Source: Ichthyophis bannanicus (taxonomy: Eukaryota > Chordata > Amphibia > Gymnophiona > Ichthyophiidae). From it: a stretch of 64,000 nucleotides of DNA. The stretch spans positions 104,509,026 through 104,573,025 of the forward strand of contig CM066051.1 in NCBI GenBank assembly GCA_033557465.1. Reading direction: 5' to 3'. The notes below the pieces were generated by a model. That model was not told the origin of the DNA and did not search any database. It saw only the letters and a program-made list of their open reading frames with translations. Below are positions 54,961 to 63,976 of this stretch, in pieces. The position numbers and the translations under genes are program-made. Positions within the stretch are counted from its first letter, which is position 1, and each line of letters opens with the position of its first letter.

Positions 54961-55208
54961 TTGCAGTCATATGATTTATTTTGCTAATTTTTTGCTGTCT
55001 TTTAGCTACCGTATATACTCGAGTATAAGCCGAGTTTTTCAGCTCATTTTTTGTGCTGAAAAACAGCCCCCTCGGCTTATACTCGAGTCAACGTCTGCAG
55101 ATGTCTAGCAGGGGGCGCTGCTTCTAAAGCTAAGGTTTCCATAACCGCGGCTGCAGATATGGAAACCTTTGCAGTGATGTGCTGGGCAGGGCCGGCCCGT
55201 CCATTGAG

Positions 55209-55268
55209 CAAGAATGTTTTTTGCACAGGGCCCCGCGTTTCAGGGGGCCCCGCGCAAAAAACATTCTT
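55209..55268. repeat. Imperfect hairpin inside the TA-flanked element
   Basis: agaatgttttttgc faces gcaaaaaacattct with ggggcc-rich inner arms and a short loop near 55,238. It stands just before the large palindrome. Confidence 0.75.
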
Positions 55269-55271
55269 CAT

Positions 55272-55700
55272 CCCAAGTTAAAAAAAAAAAAACAACCCAG
55301 CTGCTTCTGCCGCGGCAGCATCAAGAGTGCCGCGGCAGTATCAAGAGTGCCGCCGCCGCCGCGGGGCCCCCCGGGCAGAGCCTCCCTGGATCGCCTCCCT
55401 GCATCGCAGCCTATCCCCGAACGCGGGCTTCTTCCAGAGCCGCGAGAGTTTCCTTTCTCACGGCTCTGTTAATCCCGCCGGGGCTGATGGGAAATCCCAT
55501 CAGCCCCGGCGGGATTAACAGAGCCGCGAGAAAGGAAACTCTCGCGGCTCTGAAAGAAGCCCGCGTTCGGGGATAGGCTGCGATGCAGGGAGGCTCTGCC
55601 GGGGGGGCCCCGCGGCGGCGGCGGCACTCTTGATACGGCCACGGCACTCTTGATGCTGCCGCAGCAGAAGCAGCTGGGTTGTTTTTTTTTTAATTTGGGT
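55272..55700. repeat. Large palindrome, about 430 bp, 2-bp centre
   Basis: The arms meet at 55,493/55,494 (gatggga-aa-tcccatc). The left arm runs from ttaaaaaaaaaa and cccagctgcttctgccgc, through cgccgcgggg, cctatccccgaacgcggg and gccgcgagagtttcc. The right arm gives the complements in reverse order to gcagctgggttgttttttt. Differences are few: a 13-bp duplication on the left near 55,390 and a few substitutions. The many open frames across it are mirror artefacts. Confidence 0.93.
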
Positions 55701-57140
55701 TGATAGGGCGGAAGGGGGTTTAGGACTGGTAATGGGGGGGAGGCCAAGACTGGAAGTGGGCTGATAGGGGAGGGTTAGGACTAGTAATGGGCCATGGGGG
55801 GGGGTGCTAAGACTGGAAGTGGGCTGATGGGGGGGTTATGGCTGGTAATGGGCTATGGGGGGGGGCTGACTGGAAATGGGCTGATGGGGGGTTAGGACTG
55901 GTAATTGGCTATGGGGGGGGGCTAAGACTGGAAGTGGGCTGATGGGGGGGCTAGGACTGGTAATTGGCTATGGGGGGGGCTAAGACTGGAAGTGGGCTGA
56001 TGGGGGGGCTAGGACTGGTAATGGGCTATGGGGGGGGCTGACTGGAAATGGGCTGATGGGGGGGTTAGGACTGGTAATTGGCTATGGGGGGGGCTAAGAC
56101 TGGAAATGGGCTGATGGGGAGGTTTAGGACTGGTAATGGGTTATGGGGGGCTAAGAATGGAAGTGGGCTGATGGGGAGGTTTAGGACTGGTAATGGGTTA
56201 TGGGGGGGCTAAGAATGGAAGTGGGCTGATGGGGAGTTTTAGGACTGGTAATGGGTTATTGGGGGGGGCTAAGACTGGAAATGGGCTGATGGGGGGTTAG
56301 GACTGGTAATTGGCTATGGGAGGGGTTAGGACTGGTAATGGGCTGATGGGGGATTAGGACTGGTCATGGGCTATGGAGGGCTAAGACTGGAAATAGGCTG
56401 ATGGGGGGGCTAGGCCTGGAAATAGGGTGATGGGGGGGGTTAGGACGTAATGGGCTGATGGGAGGGGTTAGGACTAGTAATGGGCTATGGGGGGGTTAGG
56501 ACTAGTAATGGGCTATGGGGGGGCTAGGACTGGAAATGGGCTGATGGGGGGTTAGGACTGGTAATGGGCTGGGGGGGCTAAGACTGTTAATGGGCTGGGG
56601 GGTTGCTAGGACTGGAAATGGGCTGAGTGGAAGGAGGGCTTGAACTGCAAATAGCTGATGGGGACGGGGGCTTGGAATGGAAATGGGTTGTGAGGGGGAG
56701 GGAGCTAGGACTGGAAATGGGTGAGCGGGCGGGCTAGGACAGGAAATGGGCTGATGGAGGGGCTAGAATAGGACTGGAAATTGGCTGTTGGGGGGGTGCT
56801 AAGATTGGAAATGGGCTGTGGTGGGGGTTTGGATTGAAATGGACTCATGAAGGGGCTAGAACTGGAAGTAGGCTCATGGGGGGCTTGGATTGGAAATGGC
56901 CTGAGTGGAGGGGAGCTAGGAGTAGACATGGGCTTAGGGGATCATGGAGGGCAGGTAGTGGAAATGAGCTGATGGAGGGACTCTGATTGGACTGGAAATA
57001 GATGGGGGAGCTAGGACTGGAAATAGGCTGATGGTGGGTCTAGGATAGGACTGGAAATGGGCTTATGGGGGGCTAGGACTGGAAATGGGCTGATGCGGGA
57101 ACTAGAAGGGAGCGGATGCTGGGTGGGACTGGAACTAGAA
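55701..57140. repeat. G-rich minisatellite, ~29-31-bp units
   Basis: Some 45 or more degenerate units of the type ctaagactggaaatgggctg atgggggg, often alternating two variants (ggtaatgggctat and ggaagtgggctgat) to give a ~60-bp higher-order step. Each unit has G runs of 3-9, so the plus strand could form G-quadruplexes. Units become more divergent toward 57,100, blending into unique sequence. Confidence 0.92.
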
Positions 57141-57515
57141 TGGAGCTGATGTTGGGGGAGGATTAGAATGGGATGGAGCTGGGAGAGTGAAATGGAGAGG
57201 GGAAAAATATTTTGTGTGGGAGGGAAGACAAATCTACAATTGGCCGGATATTGGGAGAGTAAGTGGGGATTGAGAATGGAGGGGTAAAATTTGAGTAGAT
57301 GAAATAGGAATGAGGAAAGAGCAAAAGGAGAAAGATTAGTATGTTAAAGCAGATGTAGAGAGAGAATGGAAAAAAACTAGAAGAGAGAAGAAAAGACAAA
57401 TGTACAGCAGACGATGGAGAGTTAGCGGAAGACACAAAGAAACCAGAAGAAAGTGACTGGAGCAATTGCAGCTGAAAAAAAATGCACAAAAGGTAGAAAA
57501 ATATCTCTTTATTTT
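57141..57515. other. Purine-rich unclassified stretch
   Basis: Plus-strand purine bias (gagaga/ggaaaa words) continues from the minisatellite without repeat units. No coding potential is recognised. Confidence 0.4.
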
Positions 57516-58315
57516 GAATTAATTAATTAATTTATTTATTTAACATTTCTTCTATACCGCGCAATTAAAATCAGCGCGGTGTGCATCGAACAAAAATACT
57601 GCAATGTACAGAAACAACATTGAGTTTACAAAGAACAGGGAATTGAACATGGGATCGAAACCGGGGAAACTAAATACATGTTAACTCGAAACTATGTACA
57701 ATACTCTAATATAAATGGGTGTTGCATTGATTTTGTGAAGATGAAGATTAGTGGTTGGTTGGGCTTGAGTGGGGACTACCTATTATATCTGTGGTATTGA
57801 CGTTCAGGGTCGGCTGGGGTATGAGGGAAGCTTGCTGGTTGTGCTTCTATCACTGGAAGTTTCTGGGTAACATTTTGTGAACAGGTGGAGTTTTAAGGCT
57901 TTTCTGAATAGGAAGAGGCTTTTAATACCACGGATTTCATGGGGGAGTGCATTCCAGTTTAAAGGGGCGAATATGGAGAAGGCTCTGTTGGAGATAGCCT
58001 TTGTGCATGTAGTTATTAGCTTGGGGACTACTAATGTGTTCAGTGCAGTAGACCTTCTGTTTCTATTTTCCAGGGTACCATGGACTAGCTTGCTGATTGG
58101 CGTAGGGGGGTAGTTATTTAGGGCTTTGAAGGTGAGGACCAATGACTTGTATTGGAGCCTGGCATGTAAAGGTAGCCAATGCAAATCCTTCATGATGGGC
58201 GTTATGTGGTCGGATCTTGACGATCCAGAGAGGACTCTTGCGGCTGCATTCAAAGCTAGGCGGAACGGGTTTAAGGTTTGATACCATATTGTTTTTGTTG
58301 ACCCCATTTTCCACT
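57516..58315 (-). pseudogene. L2-lineage LINE 3' fragment in the TA-flanked element
   Basis: On the minus strand, 57,804-58,307 encodes LALNAAARVLSGSSRSDHIT, KDLHWLPLHARLQYKS, WNALPHEIRGI and FRKALKLHLFTKCYPE. The tail at 57,516-57,600 has tttatttatttaac and the accgcgc...gcgcggt stem. It resembles the 2,626-3,545 subfamily. Confidence 0.78.
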
Positions 58316-58518
58316 TACAGAGCTATTTTACTGTTTTTCGTTTAAATAAATATTCATGTAATTTTATTGGTCTCTATCTTTATTTTTTACATTGACTAGT
58401 AGGTGCCTCATTTCCCACCCTCGGCTTATACTCGAGTCAATAGTTTTGCCCAGTTTTTTGTGGTAAAATTAGGTACCTCGGCTTATATTCGGGTCGGCTT
58501 ATACTCGAGTATATACGG

Positions 58519-58713
58519 TATGTCATCAGACTGAGCAAGATGGCACCCTTGGGCGGGAAGGGGACCGCGCATGCGTGCTGCAATTCCCAAAGGCTTTCTT
58601 TGAAAGCTGGGGAAATGCTCCGCACGAGGGCTCCGTCGGCACCGACTTCACCCATATGTGAGGACTGATTCCTGCTGCTCCTGGAGAACACCTGTTACAG
58701 GTGAGTAACTACT
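58519..58713 (+). repeat. DIRS-B right inverted terminal repeat, remaining part
   Basis: From the TA at 58,519 the sequence is the complement of the left repeat (46,333-46,490): gactgagcaagatggcaccc, gaaatgctccgcacg, then the tip with cacctgttacaggtg and agtaactact. It reads out into the DIRS-A recombinase. Confidence 0.9.
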
Positions 58714-59249
58714 CTTTCCTGTGTTTTTCTAGAGAAAAGGCAGTTCTTTGGCCGGTGCCTTCCTTTTTGCCGAAGGTGTCCTCCCCTTTTCATGTGGATC
58801 AAACGGTTTCTTTGCCAATCTTACAGATGGAAGTCGGGTGCGCTTCCGATCGGGGATTGCATCGCTTGGACATAGTGTTGCGTCAGTATTTGACAGTATC
58901 CGAGTCTTTTCGCAAATCAGATCGTCTGTTCGTGTTGTTCAGAGGTCCCAGGAAAGGGGAGGCGGCAGCGAAAGCTTCCATTTCCAGGTGGATTAAGGAG
59001 GCAATTGTCTCGGCCTATATTTTGCAGGGTCGCCCGGAACCTGTGGGTCTCAGAGCTCACTCTACTAGAGCGCAAGCGGCTTCCTGGGCAGAGCACAGTC
59101 TGGTGCCATCGGTAGAGATTTGTAGGGCGGCCACCTGGTCCTCTCTTCATACTTTCAGTAAACACTACCACCTGGATGTGCTGGCAGCGAATGATGCCTG
59201 TTTCGGGTCGGCAGTGTTGCGTGCCGGCTGGCAGGGTCCCTCCCGTTAG
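58714..59249 (+). pseudogene. DIRS-A tyrosine recombinase, C-terminal catalytic part
   Basis: Open to the stop at 59,249: VPSFLPKVSSPFHVDQTVSL, SDRLFVLFRGPRKGEAAAKA, RWIKEAIVSAY, then H-S-T-R in RAHSTRAQAASWAEH and SKHYHLDV with the nucleophile Tyr. It continues the 45,910-46,327 segment once DIRS-B is removed. This half carries no stop or shift, unlike the upstream part. Confidence 0.88.
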
Positions 59250-59270
59250 TACTGCTCTGTTACATCCCAG

Positions 59271-59360
59271 AGGTGGAGGACTAAACTGAAAAAACGATAA
59301 GGAAATTGAAATTATATTTACCTGGTAACTGTAGTTCCTTGAGTGACGACAGTTTAGTCC
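59271..59360. repeat. DIRS-A internal complementary region
   Basis: The complement of the left tip (ggactaaactg...cgataagg, ending 59,302) is joined to the complement of the right tip (aaattgaaatt...ttacctggtaac, from 59,303), then cttgagtgacgacagtttag. Both tips match the actual termini at 23,628 and 59,822 with a few differences. Confidence 0.92.
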
Positions 59361-59658
59361 TCGTTCCCGCCCAGGGATTGATTCGTTAGCTCGGCACGCT
59401 TTCTGGAGCGAGATTCAAGCGTACAGGTGAGTGTCACTTCAAGATGATTAGTTCTCATTTTCATTCTCCCTGCTTTGACTTGCCTCTCCTCCCTCTACCT
59501 GCTTCCTGGCTCGGCAGGGGGGAGAGCATTAATAGGGGAAATCTCACCCTTTCCTTTTAAAGGGGAAGTTAATGGTTTGTTAAGTTCAGTTATCTTTCAT
59601 TATTCTTAACCTGTTAGCTACTTGTTTGTTGCTCTTTTGAGTCTGCTTTGTCAATAGT

Positions 59659-59822
59659 TCACTGGGGCTGATGGGGGATTCCAGCAGGCTACATCCAGTG
59701 ATGTCAAGAGTTTGATTTGTCCAGTCTCCAAGCTGCAGGAGGAGGTGCACTACCCAGAGGTGGAGGACTAAACTGTCGTCACTCAAGGAACTACAATTAC
59801 CAGGTAAGTGTAATTTCAATTT
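59659..59822 (+). repeat. DIRS-A right inverted repeat and end
   Basis: 59,659-59,775 is the complement of the left repeat; the tip tcactcaaggaac ... ttaccaggtaagtg ... caattt completes the element. It includes caggtaagt reading outward and the dyad ttacc-a-ggtaa. Confidence 0.9.
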
Positions 59823-59905
59823 GGCCTCCAGAACCTCCCTCCCACACTTTCCTATGTCATTGGTACCAACATGTACCAAGGCAGCAGACTCCTCCCCGGC
59901 ACTAT
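59823..59905 (-). pseudogene. CR1 ORF1 piece, far side of the DIRS-A insertion
   Basis: On the minus strand it encodes VHVGTNDIGKCGREVLEAK, the continuation of the ORF1 that breaks at 23,627. It ends at about 59,905, where an L2 tail begins. Confidence 0.88.
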
Positions 59906-60483
59906 CTAAAAATTATTTATTTATTTGTGCTTATTTACCGTCTTACATGAATCAAAGCGGTTTACAATGAACTCAAAGAATTGAACAGTACATTTAACAA
60001 AAATTTACATGTAACATTTTGAAGGAGGAGTGATGGGGATTAAGGGAAGAATAACCACAATCGTTCGTTTTAAGCAATAGCTATGTACAGAGAACTAATG
60101 ATGTTTACATACAATGGACTTGACAGGATCTTCGACTGTGAGCAGGATTATTGCTTTACTAGGTGAATTTAGAACTAAGTGATTAGTTCGCCAAAGAGCT
60201 CCTTAAACAGAAATGTTTTTAAAAGCTTGCGGAAAGATTTAGGATCCTTAGTGTCTCTTATGAAGGCAGGAAGTGAATTCCATAAAAGTGGGGCGTAAAG
60301 TGAGAAAGCTGTCTTGGACATTGTTGAGTTGCAGCTTCTGAATTCAGTGTGTACCTCAAGAGAATTTTTATTGTTACTTCTTCGAGGTCTGTTTCCGGAT
60401 TGATTCGAATAAAAGCTTTTAGGCAAGTGGATGGTTCTGCTTGCAGGGTTTTGAATATAGTGTGAATAACTTTGAATTTTATT
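59906..60483 (-). mobile_element. L2-lineage LINE 3' fragment
   Basis: Minus strand: 60,175-60,483 encodes FSLYAPLLWNSLPAFIRDTK and FRKLLKTFLFKELF. The tail at 59,906-59,970 has tttatttattt and a caaagcggtttac box. It is cut at 60,484 by the DIRS-B-type mosaic. Confidence 0.75.
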
Positions 60484-61279
60484 CTCCAGGACCAAGCAGG
60501 AAGTCAGTCCTCACATATGGGTGACGTCGGCGCCGACTTAGCCCTCGTGCGGAGCATTTCCCCAGCTTTCAAAGAAAGCCTTTGGGAATGCAGCGCACAT
60601 GCGCGGTCCCCTTCCCGCCCAAGGGTGCCATCTTGCTCAGTCTGATGACATAGCTAAAAGACAGCAAAAAAACAAAAATGAATGATATGACTGCAACTCC
60701 CAGGGGAGGAGGGAGGGTTGTGAGGACTGATTCCTGCAGCTTCTGGAGAACACCTGTTACAGGTGAGTAACTACGCTTTCTCCAGGACCAAGCAGGAAGT
60801 CAGTCCTCACATATGGGACTCCCCAGCTTCAGGCTACCGGGGACCCAAAGCTGAACAATGAGCTCCCTCAAGAGCCCCAGCATGCGTACGCAGGGGCATC
60901 GAAGGGCTGTTCATCTCTTCATATCTTTTGACCCTAATAAGCTGGGGTTACCTGTCTCCAAGCCATTTGTGTAGCAGACTGTATCGCCTGAGCATACAGG
61001 ACAGCCGGCCTCTCCTTGCAGGGTCGAGTCACGGCCCACCATGTCAGGGCAAAGGCTGCGTCAGTAGCTCATCTCCGCTCTGTTCCGTTGGCAGACATCT
61101 GCCGGGCCGCTACTTGGTCTTCAAGCCAGACTTTTGCGGCCCATTACTGCCTCGAGAGGGAGTCCCGCAGGGACAGTGCTTTCGGACAGGTGATACTCCG
61201 TAATCTCTTTGAGGTTTAGGCAACTCCTACCCTCCGGCCCTTGTGTTGGGCTACCGTTCAGGGGCATTCTCAGAGAAAG
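60484..61279 (+). mobile_element. Rearranged DIRS-B-type mosaic with recombinase tail
   Basis: The order is a DIRS-B left tip (ttctccaggaccaagcagg), an inverted-repeat body ending in the complement of the right-side region with bttgtgaggactgatt-type sequence, then the complement of the ICR (join at about 60,776). After ~105 bp of reversed subterminal sequence it switches at about 60,885 to forward recombinase 3' coding sequence (61,016-61,219: H-H-V-R, AHYCLERESRRD). There is no gag or RT. It retains the TA site that is occupied in DIRS-B. The uninterrupted ITR here helped define the TA-flanked insertion. Confidence 0.7.
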
Positions 61280-62461
61280 CACAGTTACTTACCTGTAACA
61301 GATGATCTCTGGGAACAGCAGGAATAAGTCTTCACATATGGGTACGTCGGTACCGACGGAATCTGCGCGGGAACGCTTCCCAGCGTCCAATCAAAGAGCT
61401 TTTGGAAGCATCCCACCACGCCTGCGTGCTGCCTTCCCGCCTTTCCCAACTGCCTCTCCTCAGTTAAGTTTTAAAGCTGAGACAAAGAGAGAGAGAGAGG
61501 AAAGGAAAGATAGATAGAGATACAACTCCTGGGGAGGTGGGTGGGTTGTGAAGACTTATTCCTGCTGTTCCCAGAGATCACCTGTTACAAGTAAGTAACT
61601 GTGCTATCTCCAGGAACAAGCAGGAATGAGTCTTCACATATGGGGACTCCCAAGCTGAGATGCCTGGAGTCCCAGCATGTCATAGGTTGGAACATGCTAT
61701 CCCCCACAACACCAGGCATCCTGAGGATGGAGGGTAGGAGTTGAAGAGAGAAGGTACTGTGGAACAGTTAACCTAGCATAGGATTGCAGACAAGGAGTCC
61801 ATGTGTGGATGATAATTGTCATCAATGATATTGCAAGAAAAAAATATTTCAATATGGACCTCCCCTAACAGGACTTCAGAGAAGTATGGAGGTTCATGGG
61901 ATCTACTGGGGAACCCAGTAGAGGAACCTCGAGAAGGACCTCACTGTAAGTGGAGGTAATAAACCTGTAGGAAAAGCAATGGAGGTCAGAATCCTGAAAG
62001 GTAACAGGTGACCCCAGTAGGAAAAACAGGGGTAGTACAAAAACGGTGGGCCTTTAGCGGAAGGCTTTATGATAAAAGCCAAACTCTTTTGGCAGCAGAG
62101 TGGCTCACTCTTAGGAACAAAAAGAGAAAGGCTAACCGATTTGGACAAATAGGCCCAGTCCTTGTGGGGAGAAAGGGTATGGGAACCCCTTGTATCCCAA
62201 AAGAAAGGACAAACGCCAGAGGCGTTAGAGCCTGTGATTAGCTGAAGATACACAATGTCTCTCCTAACTGAAGTCAGCTGGGAGAGATATTGGAACATGG
62301 AGAGCTTCAGAGGTACCTAACCTTAAGGTTATGGTAGGTGTTAACTACCACCGAAGTGGTTGTGAGTGTAGGACCCCAAAACATGCTGGATAGCAGAAGT
62401 ATGGGTAAAGCCCCTCTGTCAGAATCATATAGCTATATGAGCCTCGACAGTCAGGTAGATA
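61280..62461 (-). mobile_element. DIRS-C-type terminal unit 1 (right repeat, ICR, subterminal region)
   Basis: Starts with the complement of a right tip (agcacagttacttacctg), then the terminal repeat, a gagagaga/gatagata run and the complement of an ICR (ending with gtgctatctccaggaacaag near 61,618). About 0.85 kb of non-coding subterminal sequence follows (catcctgaggatggagggta, gtggttgtg). It is directly followed by a second such unit. Confidence 0.75.
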
Positions 62462-62631
62462 AAGCACAGTTACTTACCTGTAACAGGTGATCTCTGGGAA
62501 CAGCAGGAATAAGTCTTCACATATGGGTACGTCGGTACCAACGGAGCCTGCGCGGGAACGCTCCCCAGCATCCAATCAGAAAGCTTTTGGCAGCATCCCT
62601 CAGCGCCTGCGTGCTGCCTTCCTGCCTTTCC

Positions 62632-62935
62632 AACTTTGGGAGGGAGGAGTGGCTCAGTGGTTGGGACAGGTTACCTCAGGCTGGAGGGCCAGGGGTTCAA
62701 TTCCCGCATGGGGACAAGTAACCTCAGGCCGGAGGGACTGAGGTCTCTAGTCCCATGGCTGCTCCTTGTGGCCTTGGGCAAGCCACTTAACCCTCCATTG
62801 CCCCAGGTACACTTAGATTGTGAGCCCTTCGGGGACAAGGGAATAAAAGTACCTGTTAGTATATACATGTAAACCGCTCTGATGCGTAAGTAAAGGGCGG
62901 TATATCAAATGCCTAACCATAACCATAACCATAAC
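62632..62935 (+). mobile_element. tRNA-headed CORE/MIR-like SINE with L2-type tail
   Basis: Head with A-box-like agtggctcagtggttgggac and B-box-like ggggttcaattcccgc; core cttgtggccttgggcaagcc and acttaaccctc; tail gtaaaccgctctgatgcg and gggcggtatatca, ending in (accata)n. aact borders both ends. It shares its core with 22,829-23,065. The tail resembles the L2-type tails here, implying mobilisation by that LINE machinery. Confidence 0.85.
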
Positions 62936-63976
62936 TGTCTCTCCTCAGTTGAGTTTTATAGCTGAGACAAAGAGAGAGAAAGAGGAAAGGAAGATAGATA
63001 GAGAGATACAACTCCTAGGGGAGGTGGGTGGGTTGTGAAGACTTATTCTTGCTGTTCCCAGAGATCACCTGTTACAGGTAAGTAACTGTGCTATCTCCAG
63101 GAACAAGCAGGAATGAGTCTTCACATATGGGGACTCCCAAGCTAAGATGCCTGGAGCCCTAGCATGGTGGGGATTGGAACATGCTACACCTCATATGGCC
63201 AGGCATCCTGAGGATGGAGGGTAGGAGTTGAAAAGAGAGGAGCTGTAGAAAAACAGCTAACCTAAAATAGGACTACAGGTAAGGGGTCCTTGTATGTATG
63301 ATAATTCTCATGAAAAATATTGAAATGAACAATCACAATATGGACCTCACCTACTGGATTGCAGGAAGTAGAGAGGTAAATGGAGTCTACTGGGGATCCA
63401 GTAGAGGAATCTTCAAGGTGACCTCACTGCAGTGAAGGTGAAAGTCCAAATCTGGAAGTGACAGGTGATCCAGGTGTCAACTGGGGTAGTACAAAAACGG
63501 TAGGTCTTTAGTGGAAAGCTTTATGGAAAAAGCTGGGAACTCTTTTGGCTACAGAGTTACTCACAGTTAGGAGCAAAAGAGGAAGACTGACCGATTTGGA
63601 CAAACTAGCCCAGTCCTGGAGGGAAGAAGGAGTATGGGAAAAAAGCCCGTATTCCCAAGAAGGACAGATGTCTGAAGGGTTGAAACCTCAGATCTACTGA
63701 AGATCCACCCTGTCTTTCTCAACTGGTGAGAGATAGGAAAGATATTGGAGCATGGAGCTTCAGGGATACCTAAACCTAGGGTTAAGGTAGGAGCTGTTAG
63801 TACCACAGTAGTGGTTGTGTGCATAAAACCCCAGATATACTGTGGGACAGTATGAACATATGCAAGCCCACTGTCTGGAACCTATAGGAAGGTAAAACCT
63901 TTATAAGCATAGACAGAGAGATAAGTATGTAAATACATATCTACCTATAAGGAAGCATCTCGACAGATACACAGAC

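Larger units (their letters stand above)
55009..58518. mobile_element. TA-flanked DNA-transposon-like element with ~25-bp terminal inverted repeats
   Basis: Both ends start CCGTATATACTCGAGTAT read inward, with 25 bp matching, and both are bordered by TA. The uninterrupted DIRS-B-type sequence at 60,640-60,655 (complement ttttagctatgtcatcag) has a single TA at this point, so TA is a target duplication. That fits the Tc1/mariner group, though other TA-targeting groups are possible. No transposase frame exists. The interior holds extra copies of the terminal word, two hairpins, a long palindrome, a minisatellite and an L2 fragment, so the element is non-autonomous and composite. Confidence 0.65.
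46328..58713 (+). mobile_element. DIRS-B: DIRS element inserted in the DIRS-A recombinase
   Basis: It begins at the ctttctccaggaccaag tip and ends at gtgagtaactact. The pentamer ctttc borders both ends (46,328-46,332 and 58,714-58,718), either a short duplication or terminal microhomology. The ICR at 54,842-54,960 again joins complements of the two tips (join near 54,882/54,883). The host recombinase reads across as CREPF then SREKAVLWPVPSFLPK. Internal insertions: CR1 with BovB, an unclassified piece, L2, and a TA-flanked DNA-transposon-like element. Without them it would be about 6 kb. Confidence 0.9.
23628..59822 (+). mobile_element. DIRS-A: one ~6.1-kb DIRS element stretched to 36 kb by four nested insertions
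   Basis: The element starts at ccttatcg (23,628) and ends at caattt (59,822). Its parts lie at 23,628-24,559, 30,947-31,561, 36,184-36,628, 43,323-46,327 and 58,714-59,822. They join in the correct order: left repeat, leader, gag, RT-RNase H, recombinase, ICR, right repeat. Its flanks are the two halves of one CR1 ORF1 with no duplicated bases. The ICR join at 59,302/59,303 equals right end against left end, confirming both termini. The four interruptions are DIRS-D, CR1, L1-like and DIRS-B. DIRS-A is older than all of them and younger than the CR1 it sits in. Confidence 0.9.

Noticed and set aside
55214..55747. Several overlapping open frames of 60-120 codons on both strands
   Set aside because: They are mirror images of one another across the palindrome, are rich in Arg/Pro/Ala from GC-rich DNA, and have no recognisable domain.
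62640..62720. Possible tRNA gene
   Set aside because: Only promoter-box-like words match; the sequence continues into a MIR-type core and LINE-like tail, so it is a SINE head.
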